Source of the DNA: Pandoraea terrae | Lineage (GTDB): Bacteria > Pseudomonadota > Gammaproteobacteria > Burkholderiales > Burkholderiaceae | Reading direction: 5' to 3' | Assembly (NCBI RefSeq): GCF_902459695.1 | Contig: NZ_CABPRZ010000022.1 | Coordinates: 1-64,000, forward strand | Length of the DNA: 64,000 bases | Part shown: piece after piece, positions 34,144-41,847 of the stretch | How positions within the stretch are numbered: position 1 is the stretch's first letter | How the letters are laid out: every line of letters begins with the position of its first letter | Notes under the pieces: generated by a model | What the model was told of the DNA's origin: nothing | Databases searched by the model: none | Seen by the model: only the letters and a program-made list of their open reading frames with translations | Program-made: the position numbers and the translations under genes

Positions 34144-35154
34144 ATGTTCGATGACAAGGTATTGATGATCACGGGGGGCACAGGTTCGTTCGGCAATGCC
34201 GTACTCAAACGCTTCTTGAACACTAACGTTCGTGAAATCCGGATCTTCAGCCGCGACGAGAAAAAGCAGGAAGACATGCGCATTGAGCTCGCGAACCCGA
34301 AGCTCAAGTTCTATATCGGGGACGTTCGCGATGCCGCGAGCGTGCGTGACGCCATGAAAGGCGTGAATCATGTCTTCCACGCGGCGGCGCTCAAGCAGGT
34401 GCCCTCATGCGAGTTCTATCCGATGGAGGCGGTGCGTACCAACGTCCTCGGTGCAGAAAATGTCCTGCACGCGGCGACGGCGAGCGGCGTGGAGCGCGTC
34501 GTGGTCTTGAGTACCGACAAGGCCGTGTATCCGATCAATGCGATGGGTATTTCCAAGGCCATGATGGAAAAGCTCATGGTGGCCAAGTCTCGTATCCAGG
34601 GGCCGGGGGACACCGTGATGTCCGCCACTCGCTACGGAAACGTCATGGCGTCGCGCGGATCGGTGATCCCGCTGTTCGTGAGCCAGATCAAGGAAGGCCG
34701 GGACGTGACGGTCACCGACCCGACCATGACCCGCTTCCTGATGTCGCTCGACGATTCTGTCGATCTGGTATTGCACGCTTTCAACCATGGCTGCCAAGGC
34801 GACATTTTTATTCAAAAGGCGCCGGCGTCGACGGTGGGCGAGTTGGCTCAGGCGTTGATCGAGCTGTTCAACAGCAAGAGCCAAGTGCGTGTCATCGGAA
34901 CCCGACATGGCGAGAAGCTTTACGAGTCGCTGGTGTCGCGTGAGGAAATGGCGCGGGGCGAAGACATGGGGCGTTACTACCGGATTCCGGCGGACGACCG
35001 CGACCTCAACTACAACAAGTATTTTGTGCAAGGGGAAACGAGTATCTCCCAGGCGGACGACTATACCTCCCACAATACCGAGCGCTTGAATGTCGAACAG
35101 ATCAAGCAATTGTTGCTGAAACTCGATTTCATTCGGGAGGAACTCCGTGCTTAA
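34144..35154 (+). CDS. UDP-GlcNAc 4,6-dehydratase/5-epimerase (FnlA/WbjB/CapE/WbvB family)
   Basis: A 336-residue SDR enzyme without membrane segments. 'VLMITGGTGSFGNAVLKRFL' is the cofactor site; 'AALKQVPSCEFYPMEAVRTNVLGAENV' and 'STDKAVYPINAMGISKAMMEKLM' form the active site with Met replacing Tyr in the catalytic Met-x3-Lys, as in CapE. It makes UDP-2-acetamido-2,6-dideoxy-beta-L-arabino-4-hexulose, the branch point to L-FucNAc and L-QuiNAc. It lies between the reductase and the 2-epimerase; its stop overlaps the next GTG start. Confidence 0.92.
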   Translation: MFDDKVLMITGGTGSFGNAVLKRFLNTNVREIRIFSRDEKKQEDMRIELANPKLKFYIGDVRDAASVRDAMKGVNHVFHAAALKQVPSCEFYPMEAVRTNVLGAENVLHAATASGVERVVVLSTDKAVYPINAMGISKAMMEKLMVAKSRIQGPGDTVMSATRYGNVMASRGSVIPLFVSQIKEGRDVTVTDPTMTRFLMSLDDSVDLVLHAFNHGCQGDIFIQKAPASTVGELAQALIELFNSKSQVRVIGTRHGEKLYESLVSREEMARGEDMGRYYRIPADDRDLNYNKYFVQGETSISQADDYTSHNTERLNVEQIKQLLLKLDFIREELRA

Positions 35155-36277
35155 AGTCATGACGATCGTCGGCACGCGGCCGGAGCTGATCAAGATGAGC
35201 CGTGTGATTGCCGAACTGGAGCGGCACACGCAGCACGTTCTGGTGCACACCGGACAGAATTTCGACTACGAGCTGAACCAGGTCTTTTTCGATGATCTGG
35301 AGATTCGTCGTCCCGATCATTTTCTCGACGCTGCCGGGGAGACGCCGGCCGAGACGATTGCACGTGTGATCGAGCGCGCCGACAAGGTGATCGAGCAGGA
35401 AAAGCCTGATGCACTGCTGCTCTACGGCGACACCAACTCCTGCCTGGCCATCATCCCGGCCAAGCGTCGCAAGGTTCCGGTGTTTCATATGGAGGCGGGC
35501 AACCGCTGCTTCGACCAGCGGGTGCCGGAAGAACTCAATCGCAAAGTGCTCGATCACCTGTCGGACATCAATCTTGTCTTGACGGAAAACGCCCGGCGCT
35601 ATCTGCTGGACGAGGGCATACGGCCGGAGACCATCTTCCGCACCGGTTCGCACATGCGCGAAGTCCTCGACTACTACGCGCCCAAGATCGAGCGTTCGGA
35701 TGTCCTGGAACGCACCTCGCTGGTGCCCGGTGAGTACTTCGTCGTGAGTGCCCACCGTGAGGAAAACGTTGATTCCCCGGAAGCGCTTCACGACCTTCTC
35801 GACACGCTGGAAGCGTTGGTTCAGGAATTCGGTTTTCGCGTGTTGGTATCGACCCACCCGCGCACACGCGCACGCTTGGCAGCGCTGGGCCGCAAACTGC
35901 CGGAAGATCGCATCGAATTCGCCAAGCCGTTCGGTTTCGTTGATTACATCAAGTTACAGAAGGACGCGTTTTGTGTCTTGTCCGACAGCGGCACGATTAC
36001 CGAAGAAACCTCGCTGCTGAACCTGCCGGCGGTCACGATCCGCAACGCACATGAGCGTCCGGAAGGCATGGACGTGGGTACGCTCGTCATGTCGGGGCTC
36101 AAGAAGGATCGCGTGCTCGACGCCGTGCGCATGGTGACATCGCAGTACGACCGAACGCGTGCACCCGTCCTGCCCGTAGCCGATTACGAGAATCCGCATG
36201 TATCCGTGCAGGTGGCTCGCATCGTGTTGAGCTACACCGATTACATCAACCGCACTGTCTGGCACAAGTCGGCCTGA
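35147..36277 (+). CDS. UDP-N-acetyl-6-deoxy-L-hexosamine 2-epimerase (FnlC/WbjD/WbvD family)
   Basis: A 376-residue non-hydrolysing 2-epimerase. 'MTIVGTRPELIKMSRVIAELERHTQHVLVHTGQNFDYELNQVFF' is the FnlC/CapG-type start, distinct from WbpI. Later blocks include 'LYGDTNSCLAIIPAKRRKVPVFHMEAGNRCFDQRVPEE' and 'VLSDSGTITEETSLLNLPAVTIR'. It finishes synthesis of UDP-L-QuiNAc or UDP-L-FucNAc. GTG start, preceded by GGGAGG (35135-35140), overlaps the end of the dehydratase gene by 8 nt, so the two are coupled. Confidence 0.92.
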   Translation: MLKVMTIVGTRPELIKMSRVIAELERHTQHVLVHTGQNFDYELNQVFFDDLEIRRPDHFLDAAGETPAETIARVIERADKVIEQEKPDALLLYGDTNSCLAIIPAKRRKVPVFHMEAGNRCFDQRVPEELNRKVLDHLSDINLVLTENARRYLLDEGIRPETIFRTGSHMREVLDYYAPKIERSDVLERTSLVPGEYFVVSAHREENVDSPEALHDLLDTLEALVQEFGFRVLVSTHPRTRARLAALGRKLPEDRIEFAKPFGFVDYIKLQKDAFCVLSDSGTITEETSLLNLPAVTIRNAHERPEGMDVGTLVMSGLKKDRVLDAVRMVTSQYDRTRAPVLPVADYENPHVSVQVARIVLSYTDYINRTVWHKSA

Positions 36278-36362
36278 TATAAGCCTTGCAAGCTTGGGTC
36301 CGGCGACCGTATTGTTTTCGATGCGGTGGGACCCTTGTTGACGGGTGGCGTGGACGATCCTC

Positions 36363-37325
36363 ATGACGAAAAGAACCGCCTACGCCGTTTGGCGCCGCCC
36401 CCTGTGGCTTTGCGCCGGCCTGGTTTTGAGCGCAGCCTGCCTCACAGGCTGGGCCGAGCCGGGCGGTGCGTCAAATATCAGCAGTTCCCGCGCGTTGTTC
36501 GAATTGCCCGACGGCGTCAACGAATTCGAACTTGTATACAGTGATGGGGATTACTATTTCTTCCACCATGCCTTCAACGCCCAGCGCACGATGGTAAGAC
36601 GCGCTAGTAGCGTGGCCGGCCTCGCCAACGCCCTCGACGCGTTTGCAATGCCTGGCCTGTATCCCACGGCAATTGTCGACAACGGCGTCTGGCACGGCTG
36701 GGTTTGGGATGGCGCTCGGACCGTGCATTACGTGGCCCCTTCGTGGGATGGCCCTTATGAACGGACGGATGTCGTGGATATTCCCAGTGCCACCGATTGG
36801 CAGGTGCGACGCAATCCCGAGGATGGCTTGTACTATGCCTCATACAAGGATATCAACTCGCTCACCGCCGACATGGCTCGTGCGCCGAGCCCGAATGGAC
36901 CGTGGGAGCGCCTCGGTCCCGTGTTTGCGTCGGACCAGCGCGCGAGTTGGCATCGGGCAGAAGAAGCGGATGCCGCTGTCTTCTTCGAGAAGGGGCGCGT
37001 TTACATAACGTTCGCCGGTTGGGGGGCGTCGAGGGATCTGGCGAGCGGTGAGCAGGTGATTGGCATTGTGGAACTCAACCCGATCACGTTCAAGGCCGTC
37101 GACGAAGGGCAGATCCTATTGCATCCGTCGCATGACTGGCAGCTGCGCGGCGGCGGCCGCAAGATATTCAACCCGGTCTTCCTCGCTGTGAGCGATACAC
37201 CGCCCCGTGTGTACTATGCAGTCAATCCGTCGACGGAGGGCGTAACTGCCGGCTGGGGCTATGTGGATAACGTTACCTTGCCAACGACACTCACCGCGAT
37301 CCAGGCCATTGCGAGTTCGCATTGA
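36363..37325 (+). CDS. exported five-bladed beta-propeller (GH43-like) protein
   Basis: A 320-residue exported protein. A basic start and hydrophobic segment end near 'VLSAACLTG', a signal peptide with an imperfect lipobox. The mature part is made of beta repeats rich in aromatic residues: 'ELVYSDGDYYFFHHAF', 'LYPTAIVDNGVWHGWVW', 'DWQVRRNPEDGLYYASYKD', 'GRVYITFAGWGASRDL', 'PRVYYAVNPS'. This pattern is that of glycoside-hydrolase clan F/J-type propellers, but I cannot name catalytic acids with certainty. A role in trimming or binding the polysaccharide is inferred from its position at the end of the operon. The ATG at 36363 is preferred to a GTG at 36345. Confidence 0.55.
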   Translation: MTKRTAYAVWRRPLWLCAGLVLSAACLTGWAEPGGASNISSSRALFELPDGVNEFELVYSDGDYYFFHHAFNAQRTMVRRASSVAGLANALDAFAMPGLYPTAIVDNGVWHGWVWDGARTVHYVAPSWDGPYERTDVVDIPSATDWQVRRNPEDGLYYASYKDINSLTADMARAPSPNGPWERLGPVFASDQRASWHRAEEADAAVFFEKGRVYITFAGWGASRDLASGEQVIGIVELNPITFKAVDEGQILLHPSHDWQLRGGGRKIFNPVFLAVSDTPPRVYYAVNPSTEGVTAGWGYVDNVTLPTTLTAIQAIASSH

Positions 37326-37376
37326 CGCCATACCGTAGTCGGGACTGCCATGGCCGTGATCCATCGTGACCGACCT

Positions 37377-37411
37377 CCACGGGGTCGCGCGTTTGTTGCG
37401 CAACCCCGTGG
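37377..37411. terminator. strong hairpin between convergent genes
   Basis: CCACGGGGT (37377-37385) pairs with ACCCCGTGG (37403-37411), and an inner GCGC/GCGC extends the stem after one mismatch. It lies between the end of the propeller gene (37325) and the end of the convergent acyltransferase (37419). No T tract follows on either strand, so an intrinsic terminator role is uncertain. Confidence 0.4.
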
Positions 37412-37418
37412 GCGATCC

Positions 37419-39344
37419 CTATCGGGCACCGTGGACTTTCACGGCTTGTCCCACGCTGCCAAGCAACAACCCGTGGGCGGTGAAGGCTTTGGCGAGGACG
37501 CCACTTCCGTAAATGTTCAGATGCTGGTTGTCGAAGTAGATGGGCTTCCCTTGATAAACCGAACCTTGATCGAAGTCGGCAAAGTATTGCGTCAGGTCGA
37601 CCCATCGGACATTGGGTATCGATTCGGTCAGCCGTCGAATCGTTTCATTGGCACGTGTTGTCTCGCCGCCGGTCTCGCGTGAGACATGTAGTCCAATCTG
37701 CTGGAAATGAGCGAGACGGAACGGGGAAACCGGCACGTGAGGCACATCGGACAGGACAACCACGGGACGTTGCGCGGCGATAGTGCGCAGAGTGGCTTCA
37801 AGCTTGCGCAGGTAGTCCTTGTCGGACGCAAGATCGGTCCACCCCATCTGGAATGCCCAATAGGATGTGATGACAACGACCTTGTAGTTCAGGTAATTGT
37901 CGCGGACGTATGTCTTGAGCGCCGCGCAAGGCGCCCATGCGAAATCGGGCAGCACCTTTTCGTCAAAGCCGAAAACGGGCGAGCATGAACTACCTGTTAC
38001 GACGTTGGCCGCCCATCCCTCCCGTTTTCCCACAACGTCGACGAACGTGTTCAACGCGGCGGCGTGGGAGTCGCCGATCACCAGCGCGGAGGGCGCAACG
38101 TCCGGCGCGCCCCGCACGCATCGTTTGGTCAGGTTGCCATGACAAACGTCCAGTCCGTAACTCGTCAACATGGCGTCTTTCGGTTGCGGAGCGGAAAATT
38201 GAAGTGCCACGGCGCCAATGGCGGCCAGGAGTGCAGAGGGAACGAGATAGATCCGCGGAAATGCCCACCAGAAAGTCATAGGCCTGCGCTTGAAAGGACG
38301 CTCCACGAACAGGTACGTGGCGAACGCCAATGCGAAAGTCAACAGGACTGCGGTTACCGTCCAATGCCATGGCAGGGCGTAGCGCCCGTAAACGTAGCGC
38401 ATGTACGCCAACACTGGCCAATGCCATAGATAGAGCGCGTAGGAAAGCAACCCAATCCAGACCAGAGGAAGTGCGCCAAGACAACGCGAAACGGGCGTCG
38501 TCATCGTTTTGCCACTGTAGATCAGCAGTGCCGCAGCGCCGCACGGCAGCAATGCCGCAAAGCCGGGGAACGGGGTGTCCCGATGGATCGCGAACAGGGC
38601 GACCGGCAACGCACAGAATCCTATGCTGCCAAGGATCACAGCCAGCCACTTCTGCCGAATTGGCGGAATGAAGGCGGCCAGCGCCCCTATCAGAATCTCG
38701 CCGGCGCGGTTCTGGAGCAGAAAGTAATAGCGTGTGGGGCCGTCCGGCGAGTGAACCAGCTTCGCGCTATAAGCAAATGCGGCGGCCGTCAGCACCGCGA
38801 TGCCCAATGGCAGCAGGGCACGGATCGAGCGCCGGTCCGGCAATTTCCGGAGGATGATGCAAAGGCCGAACAGGAGCACAGGCCAGACGAAGTAGAACTG
38901 CTCTTCGACCGACAGCGACCACAGGTGTAATAGGGGTGTTTCGTCCGATCCCAGATCGAAATAGCCACGTTCCCGCGAGAACAGGATGTTAGCCGAGAAG
39001 ATAAGGGCGTACTTGACCGAACTCACCAACGACGCCAGGTCTTCCGGCAGCAGCACGATCCATCCGACGGCCAACGTTGCCACAACGACGACCAGGAAAG
39101 CCGGGAGAATCCGACGCATGCGCCGAACGTAGAACTGGCCGAATGAGAACCGGCCGGCCAGCATTTCCTCTCCAATGATCCGTGTGATCAGATAGCCCGA
39201 GATCACGTAGAAGATGTCGACGCCGACAAATCCGCCGGGGACGAGCCGATAATCAATATGGAAGAGGATGACCGAAAGGACGGCGATCGCGCGGAGGCCG
39301 TCGATGTCCGGGCGGTATTTTAGTGGTTCTGCCTGACGATGCAT
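37419..39344 (-). CDS. AT3-SGNH O-acyltransferase (OafA/OatA type), copy 1
   Basis: A 641-residue inner-membrane acyltransferase. The N-terminal AT3 domain has about ten TM segments with 'YRPDIDGLRAIAVLSVILFHIDY', 'GGFVGVDIFYVISGYLI', 'RRMRRILPAF' and 'LWSLSVEEQFYFVWPVLL'. A C-terminal periplasmic SGNH hydrolase-like domain carries 'VIGDSHAAALN' (about residue 423) and 'YFDNQHLNIYGSGVLA' with the final His. Such proteins O-acetylate O antigens or peptidoglycan. A close paralogue is encoded at 41848-43839 and both have a similar non-coding segment upstream, pointing to duplication. Confidence 0.9.
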   Translation of the reverse strand: MHRQAEPLKYRPDIDGLRAIAVLSVILFHIDYRLVPGGFVGVDIFYVISGYLITRIIGEEMLAGRFSFGQFYVRRMRRILPAFLVVVVATLAVGWIVLLPEDLASLVSSVKYALIFSANILFSRERGYFDLGSDETPLLHLWSLSVEEQFYFVWPVLLFGLCIILRKLPDRRSIRALLPLGIAVLTAAAFAYSAKLVHSPDGPTRYYFLLQNRAGEILIGALAAFIPPIRQKWLAVILGSIGFCALPVALFAIHRDTPFPGFAALLPCGAAALLIYSGKTMTTPVSRCLGALPLVWIGLLSYALYLWHWPVLAYMRYVYGRYALPWHWTVTAVLLTFALAFATYLFVERPFKRRPMTFWWAFPRIYLVPSALLAAIGAVALQFSAPQPKDAMLTSYGLDVCHGNLTKRCVRGAPDVAPSALVIGDSHAAALNTFVDVVGKREGWAANVVTGSSCSPVFGFDEKVLPDFAWAPCAALKTYVRDNYLNYKVVVITSYWAFQMGWTDLASDKDYLRKLEATLRTIAAQRPVVVLSDVPHVPVSPFRLAHFQQIGLHVSRETGGETTRANETIRRLTESIPNVRWVDLTQYFADFDQGSVYQGKPIYFDNQHLNIYGSGVLAKAFTAHGLLLGSVGQAVKVHGAR

Positions 39345-39806
39345 AACTTCCGGGTCCTGTTTGGATGGGAGATTCTATCTCAACACCGCCATTCAATGTC
39401 CGGCCTTGCGTTCCCCTCCCCTTGGCACTTCGCCACGACCGTCTAGCCTTAAAGGAACACGATCTCGGTGCATGCGCCCGTCTATGGGTTGATGTGTGCC
39501 GAGTTCCGGACTCGCGCGCCGGGAATGGCGCGCACGGTGGAGATGGTCGTGTCCCGACACGCCGCGCACGGTATGCGGAGAAAGAAAGACTCACTTCTCC
39601 GGTAGCGCTTCACGACCTTCTCGAGGTGCTGCCACACATCGGCACCAATGACCACAATCGGACGCTATATGACCGCTTCAACGGGTACCTTACATACGCA
39701 TTGCGTTTGAGCCAATGGTACGTCCAACCAGCGTCAGGCGTTGCTGTTGATGGCACGCCTTTGTTGGCTTTGTCCGTCTTCGTCAAGTGCGATATGTGGC
39801 GCCCGC
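39345..39806. other. intergenic region with copy A of a structured repeat
   Basis: No gene is evident. It contains the structured segment described separately (39422-39597), then about 200 bases of unassigned DNA leading into the relic of a wbpM-like gene. Confidence 0.4.
39422..39597 (+). ncRNA. candidate structured RNA, copy A
   Basis: TTGGCA (39422-39427), 16 nt, then TAGCCT (39444-39449) within the block GACCGTCTAGCCTTAA (39437-39452), which is repeated exactly in copy B at 43957-43972. Downstream are stem-loops: GCGCGCC/GGCGCGC around a 6-nt loop (39514-39533), and CGTGT-CCCG-ACACG (39548-39561). Copy B has stems at the same places made of different bases. No T-tract terminator is seen. 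Orientation is taken from the promoter-like pair and is not certain. Confidence 0.45.
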
Positions 39807-40256
39807 AATAATGTCATTGGCACGCTGACCGTGGCTGAGACGGCGTTTCGCCAGGGCGTCGGAACCTTCGTGCTGATATCCACGGATAAGGCTGTACACG
39901 CAACCAATGTCATGGGTGCGACCCAGCGTTGTGCGGAGTTAATCGTGCAGGACTTTGCGCGGCGTGCGATTGCCGGGATGACGGGGCTGCGCCCCGGAGT
40001 GAAGTTGTACGAGGAACTGCTGATCGCAAGCGCGAACGCCAGCGAAACGCGTCAACCGAAGATCATGAAGGCCGATGAGCCGTGCTTGACACCGGAGCGG
40101 ATGGAGACCGTCATCGCACGCTTGCGGGAACAGATGATCGACGCGCGCCGTTCCGAGCGTGTCAGCGCCTTGTTGATGGGTTTTGCGCTTCGAATGGATA
40201 TCGGCCAGCTGCACCCGGCCTGCGACGCGAGGCCGATCGCCGCGAATCAGGCCTGA
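39807..40256 (+). pseudogene. relic of a WbpM/CapD-like dehydratase
   Basis: The frame reads 'NNVIGTLTVAETAFRQGVGTFVLISTDKAVHATNVMGATQRCAELIVQ', clearly parallel to the catalytic part of the intact WbpM (18052-19947). After 'FARRAIA' it jumps to 'GLRPGVKLYEELLIASANASETRQPKIMKADEPC', the C-terminal part. About 90 residues between these blocks are deleted, and everything N-terminal, including the TM and cofactor-binding regions, is missing. It cannot be functional. It probably marks an old boundary or recombination point of the polysaccharide locus. Confidence 0.85.
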
Positions 40257-40392
40257 GGTGCAATTGGGCGCCTGGGCCAGGCGCCGGCTTGCTACACTTT
40301 TCGCCACAGCGTCCTGCGTGGCGTCGGCCACTGCGACAATCGCGCGCAAGTGTGGCGTTGTCAGCGCCGCATTTGTCCACGTACCGATTCGA

Positions 40393-41694
40393 TCACTCGT
40401 ACGTCGACGAGTGGGCAGCACTGCTGCCGCCCTCCGACCGCGACATCGCCAATCCAGCAAGCACGGCAAGTACGGTTGAATAGATGGCTGCGGTAAGTTT
40501 GAGCGTAAACGTCTCGACTGTGAGTCCGAAAATGAAGAAGCTCAGAATGTACACCAAACCCATGAGGGCGGCGTGCCGTCGTTCGCGAGACGGTGCATGG
40601 AGTTGACGCCAAAGCGTGAACGCAGGCCCTGCATACAGCAGCAAGATTGCCAGCAACCCTGGTGTACCGTAGTCGACGGCGTACGCAATCAATTGGTTAT
40701 GGCTCTCGCCCCGGCCAAGTTCAGCGGCGAGTGGCGTCAGCACGTCTTCCTGAGTGAGTGGGCTCATCGCTTTCTTGTAGCCAAGCGCTCCCAGTCCAAG
40801 CACTGGATGATCCGAAAACAGGATGCCCCCCGCTTTCCAAAGTTGAAGGCGAACGCCAACTGAAGTGTCTTCTTGGCCACGTTCGAGGGAATGGATATCG
40901 GCTTGAAGTTCGCCGAAGCGCGATTGGACGGTTGGCGAAAAGACAAATGGGATGGCGATCACCGCAGATGCGCATACCACCGCTGCCAGCTTCTGCCACC
41001 ACGCCCGATCGCGCATGCCCAGCGCGGCCAGTAACAAGACGACGGCCGGCACTGCAACCCACCCGCCGCGCGACCCCCCCGCGAGCGACGCATATGCGGC
41101 GCAAAGCGCGCCGCATACCTTGAAAATGCGGATAGCCAACGCGTCACGCTGAAACCAATCGATCGACACCAGCGAAAGCACGGCCAACACGCACGCGATG
41201 TCGCCGAAGTGAATCGGATTCAGAAAGGTGCTCCCGATACGTCCGCTCCCCCAATCGAAGGGGGCGAACACTACCACCGCCGCCGCGCCGAGGCCGCCCA
41301 GCCCAAACGTGAGCGAGCTCCAGGGTGCAATCCTGATCCGTCGGGTTTGCAGCGCTAGGAAGATGGGAATGGCCATGAGGAATCGCGACGGGGAATCGAG
41401 CGTGTTCATCACGATGTTGCCGTGCCAGCCTTCGCTCAACAAGATCGCGGCAAACGGCGCCGCCATGGCGTAGCAGAAGAGCCTGACCCCGGGGACAGAC
41501 CAGCTGGTTAGAACTCGCGCCCGGGCTTCCCGTTGCAGCAGGGAAAAGGTTGCGATAATTGCGGCCAGGATCAGCAAGGCGTTTCCCGCCCTAGGGATCG
41601 CGAGTGATGCGGCCGGATATACAAGGATGAGTAAACTGGGCAGCCAGTGCCCGGGATGTAGTGCGTTCGTTCGAGCGGCGTGGACTTTCGACAT
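40393..41694 (-). CDS. O-antigen ligase (WaaL-like, Wzy_C family)
   Basis: A 433-residue integral membrane protein with about twelve TM segments and a large periplasmic loop before the last few. The conserved ligase/polymerase loop has 'GVRLQLWKAGGILFSDHPVLGLGALGYKKAM' and the His motif 'GRGESHNQLIAYAVDYGTPG'. Ligases attach finished O polysaccharide to lipid A-core in the periplasm. Wzy polymerases share the fold, but a polymerase is already present in the fusion at 30762, and the His motif and place between the two acyltransferases favour a ligase. Confidence 0.8.
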   Translation of the reverse strand: MSKVHAARTNALHPGHWLPSLLILVYPAASLAIPRAGNALLILAAIIATFSLLQREARARVLTSWSVPGVRLFCYAMAAPFAAILLSEGWHGNIVMNTLDSPSRFLMAIPIFLALQTRRIRIAPWSSLTFGLGGLGAAAVVVFAPFDWGSGRIGSTFLNPIHFGDIACVLAVLSLVSIDWFQRDALAIRIFKVCGALCAAYASLAGGSRGGWVAVPAVVLLLAALGMRDRAWWQKLAAVVCASAVIAIPFVFSPTVQSRFGELQADIHSLERGQEDTSVGVRLQLWKAGGILFSDHPVLGLGALGYKKAMSPLTQEDVLTPLAAELGRGESHNQLIAYAVDYGTPGLLAILLLYAGPAFTLWRQLHAPSRERRHAALMGLVYILSFFIFGLTVETFTLKLTAAIYSTVLAVLAGLAMSRSEGGSSAAHSSTYE

Positions 41695-41847
41695 ACGATG
41701 ACTTGCGTTCTATTCCGTGGCGGCCAATCGAATGGGCCCTTGAGGGGGCGCAGCATAGCCGCAGCATTGGTGGTTCTTGGGAATCGCGGAAGGCCGAGAA
41801 ACCCGATTGATCCTCCGAATCATACGGCATTCCCGACCGGCAGCAGT

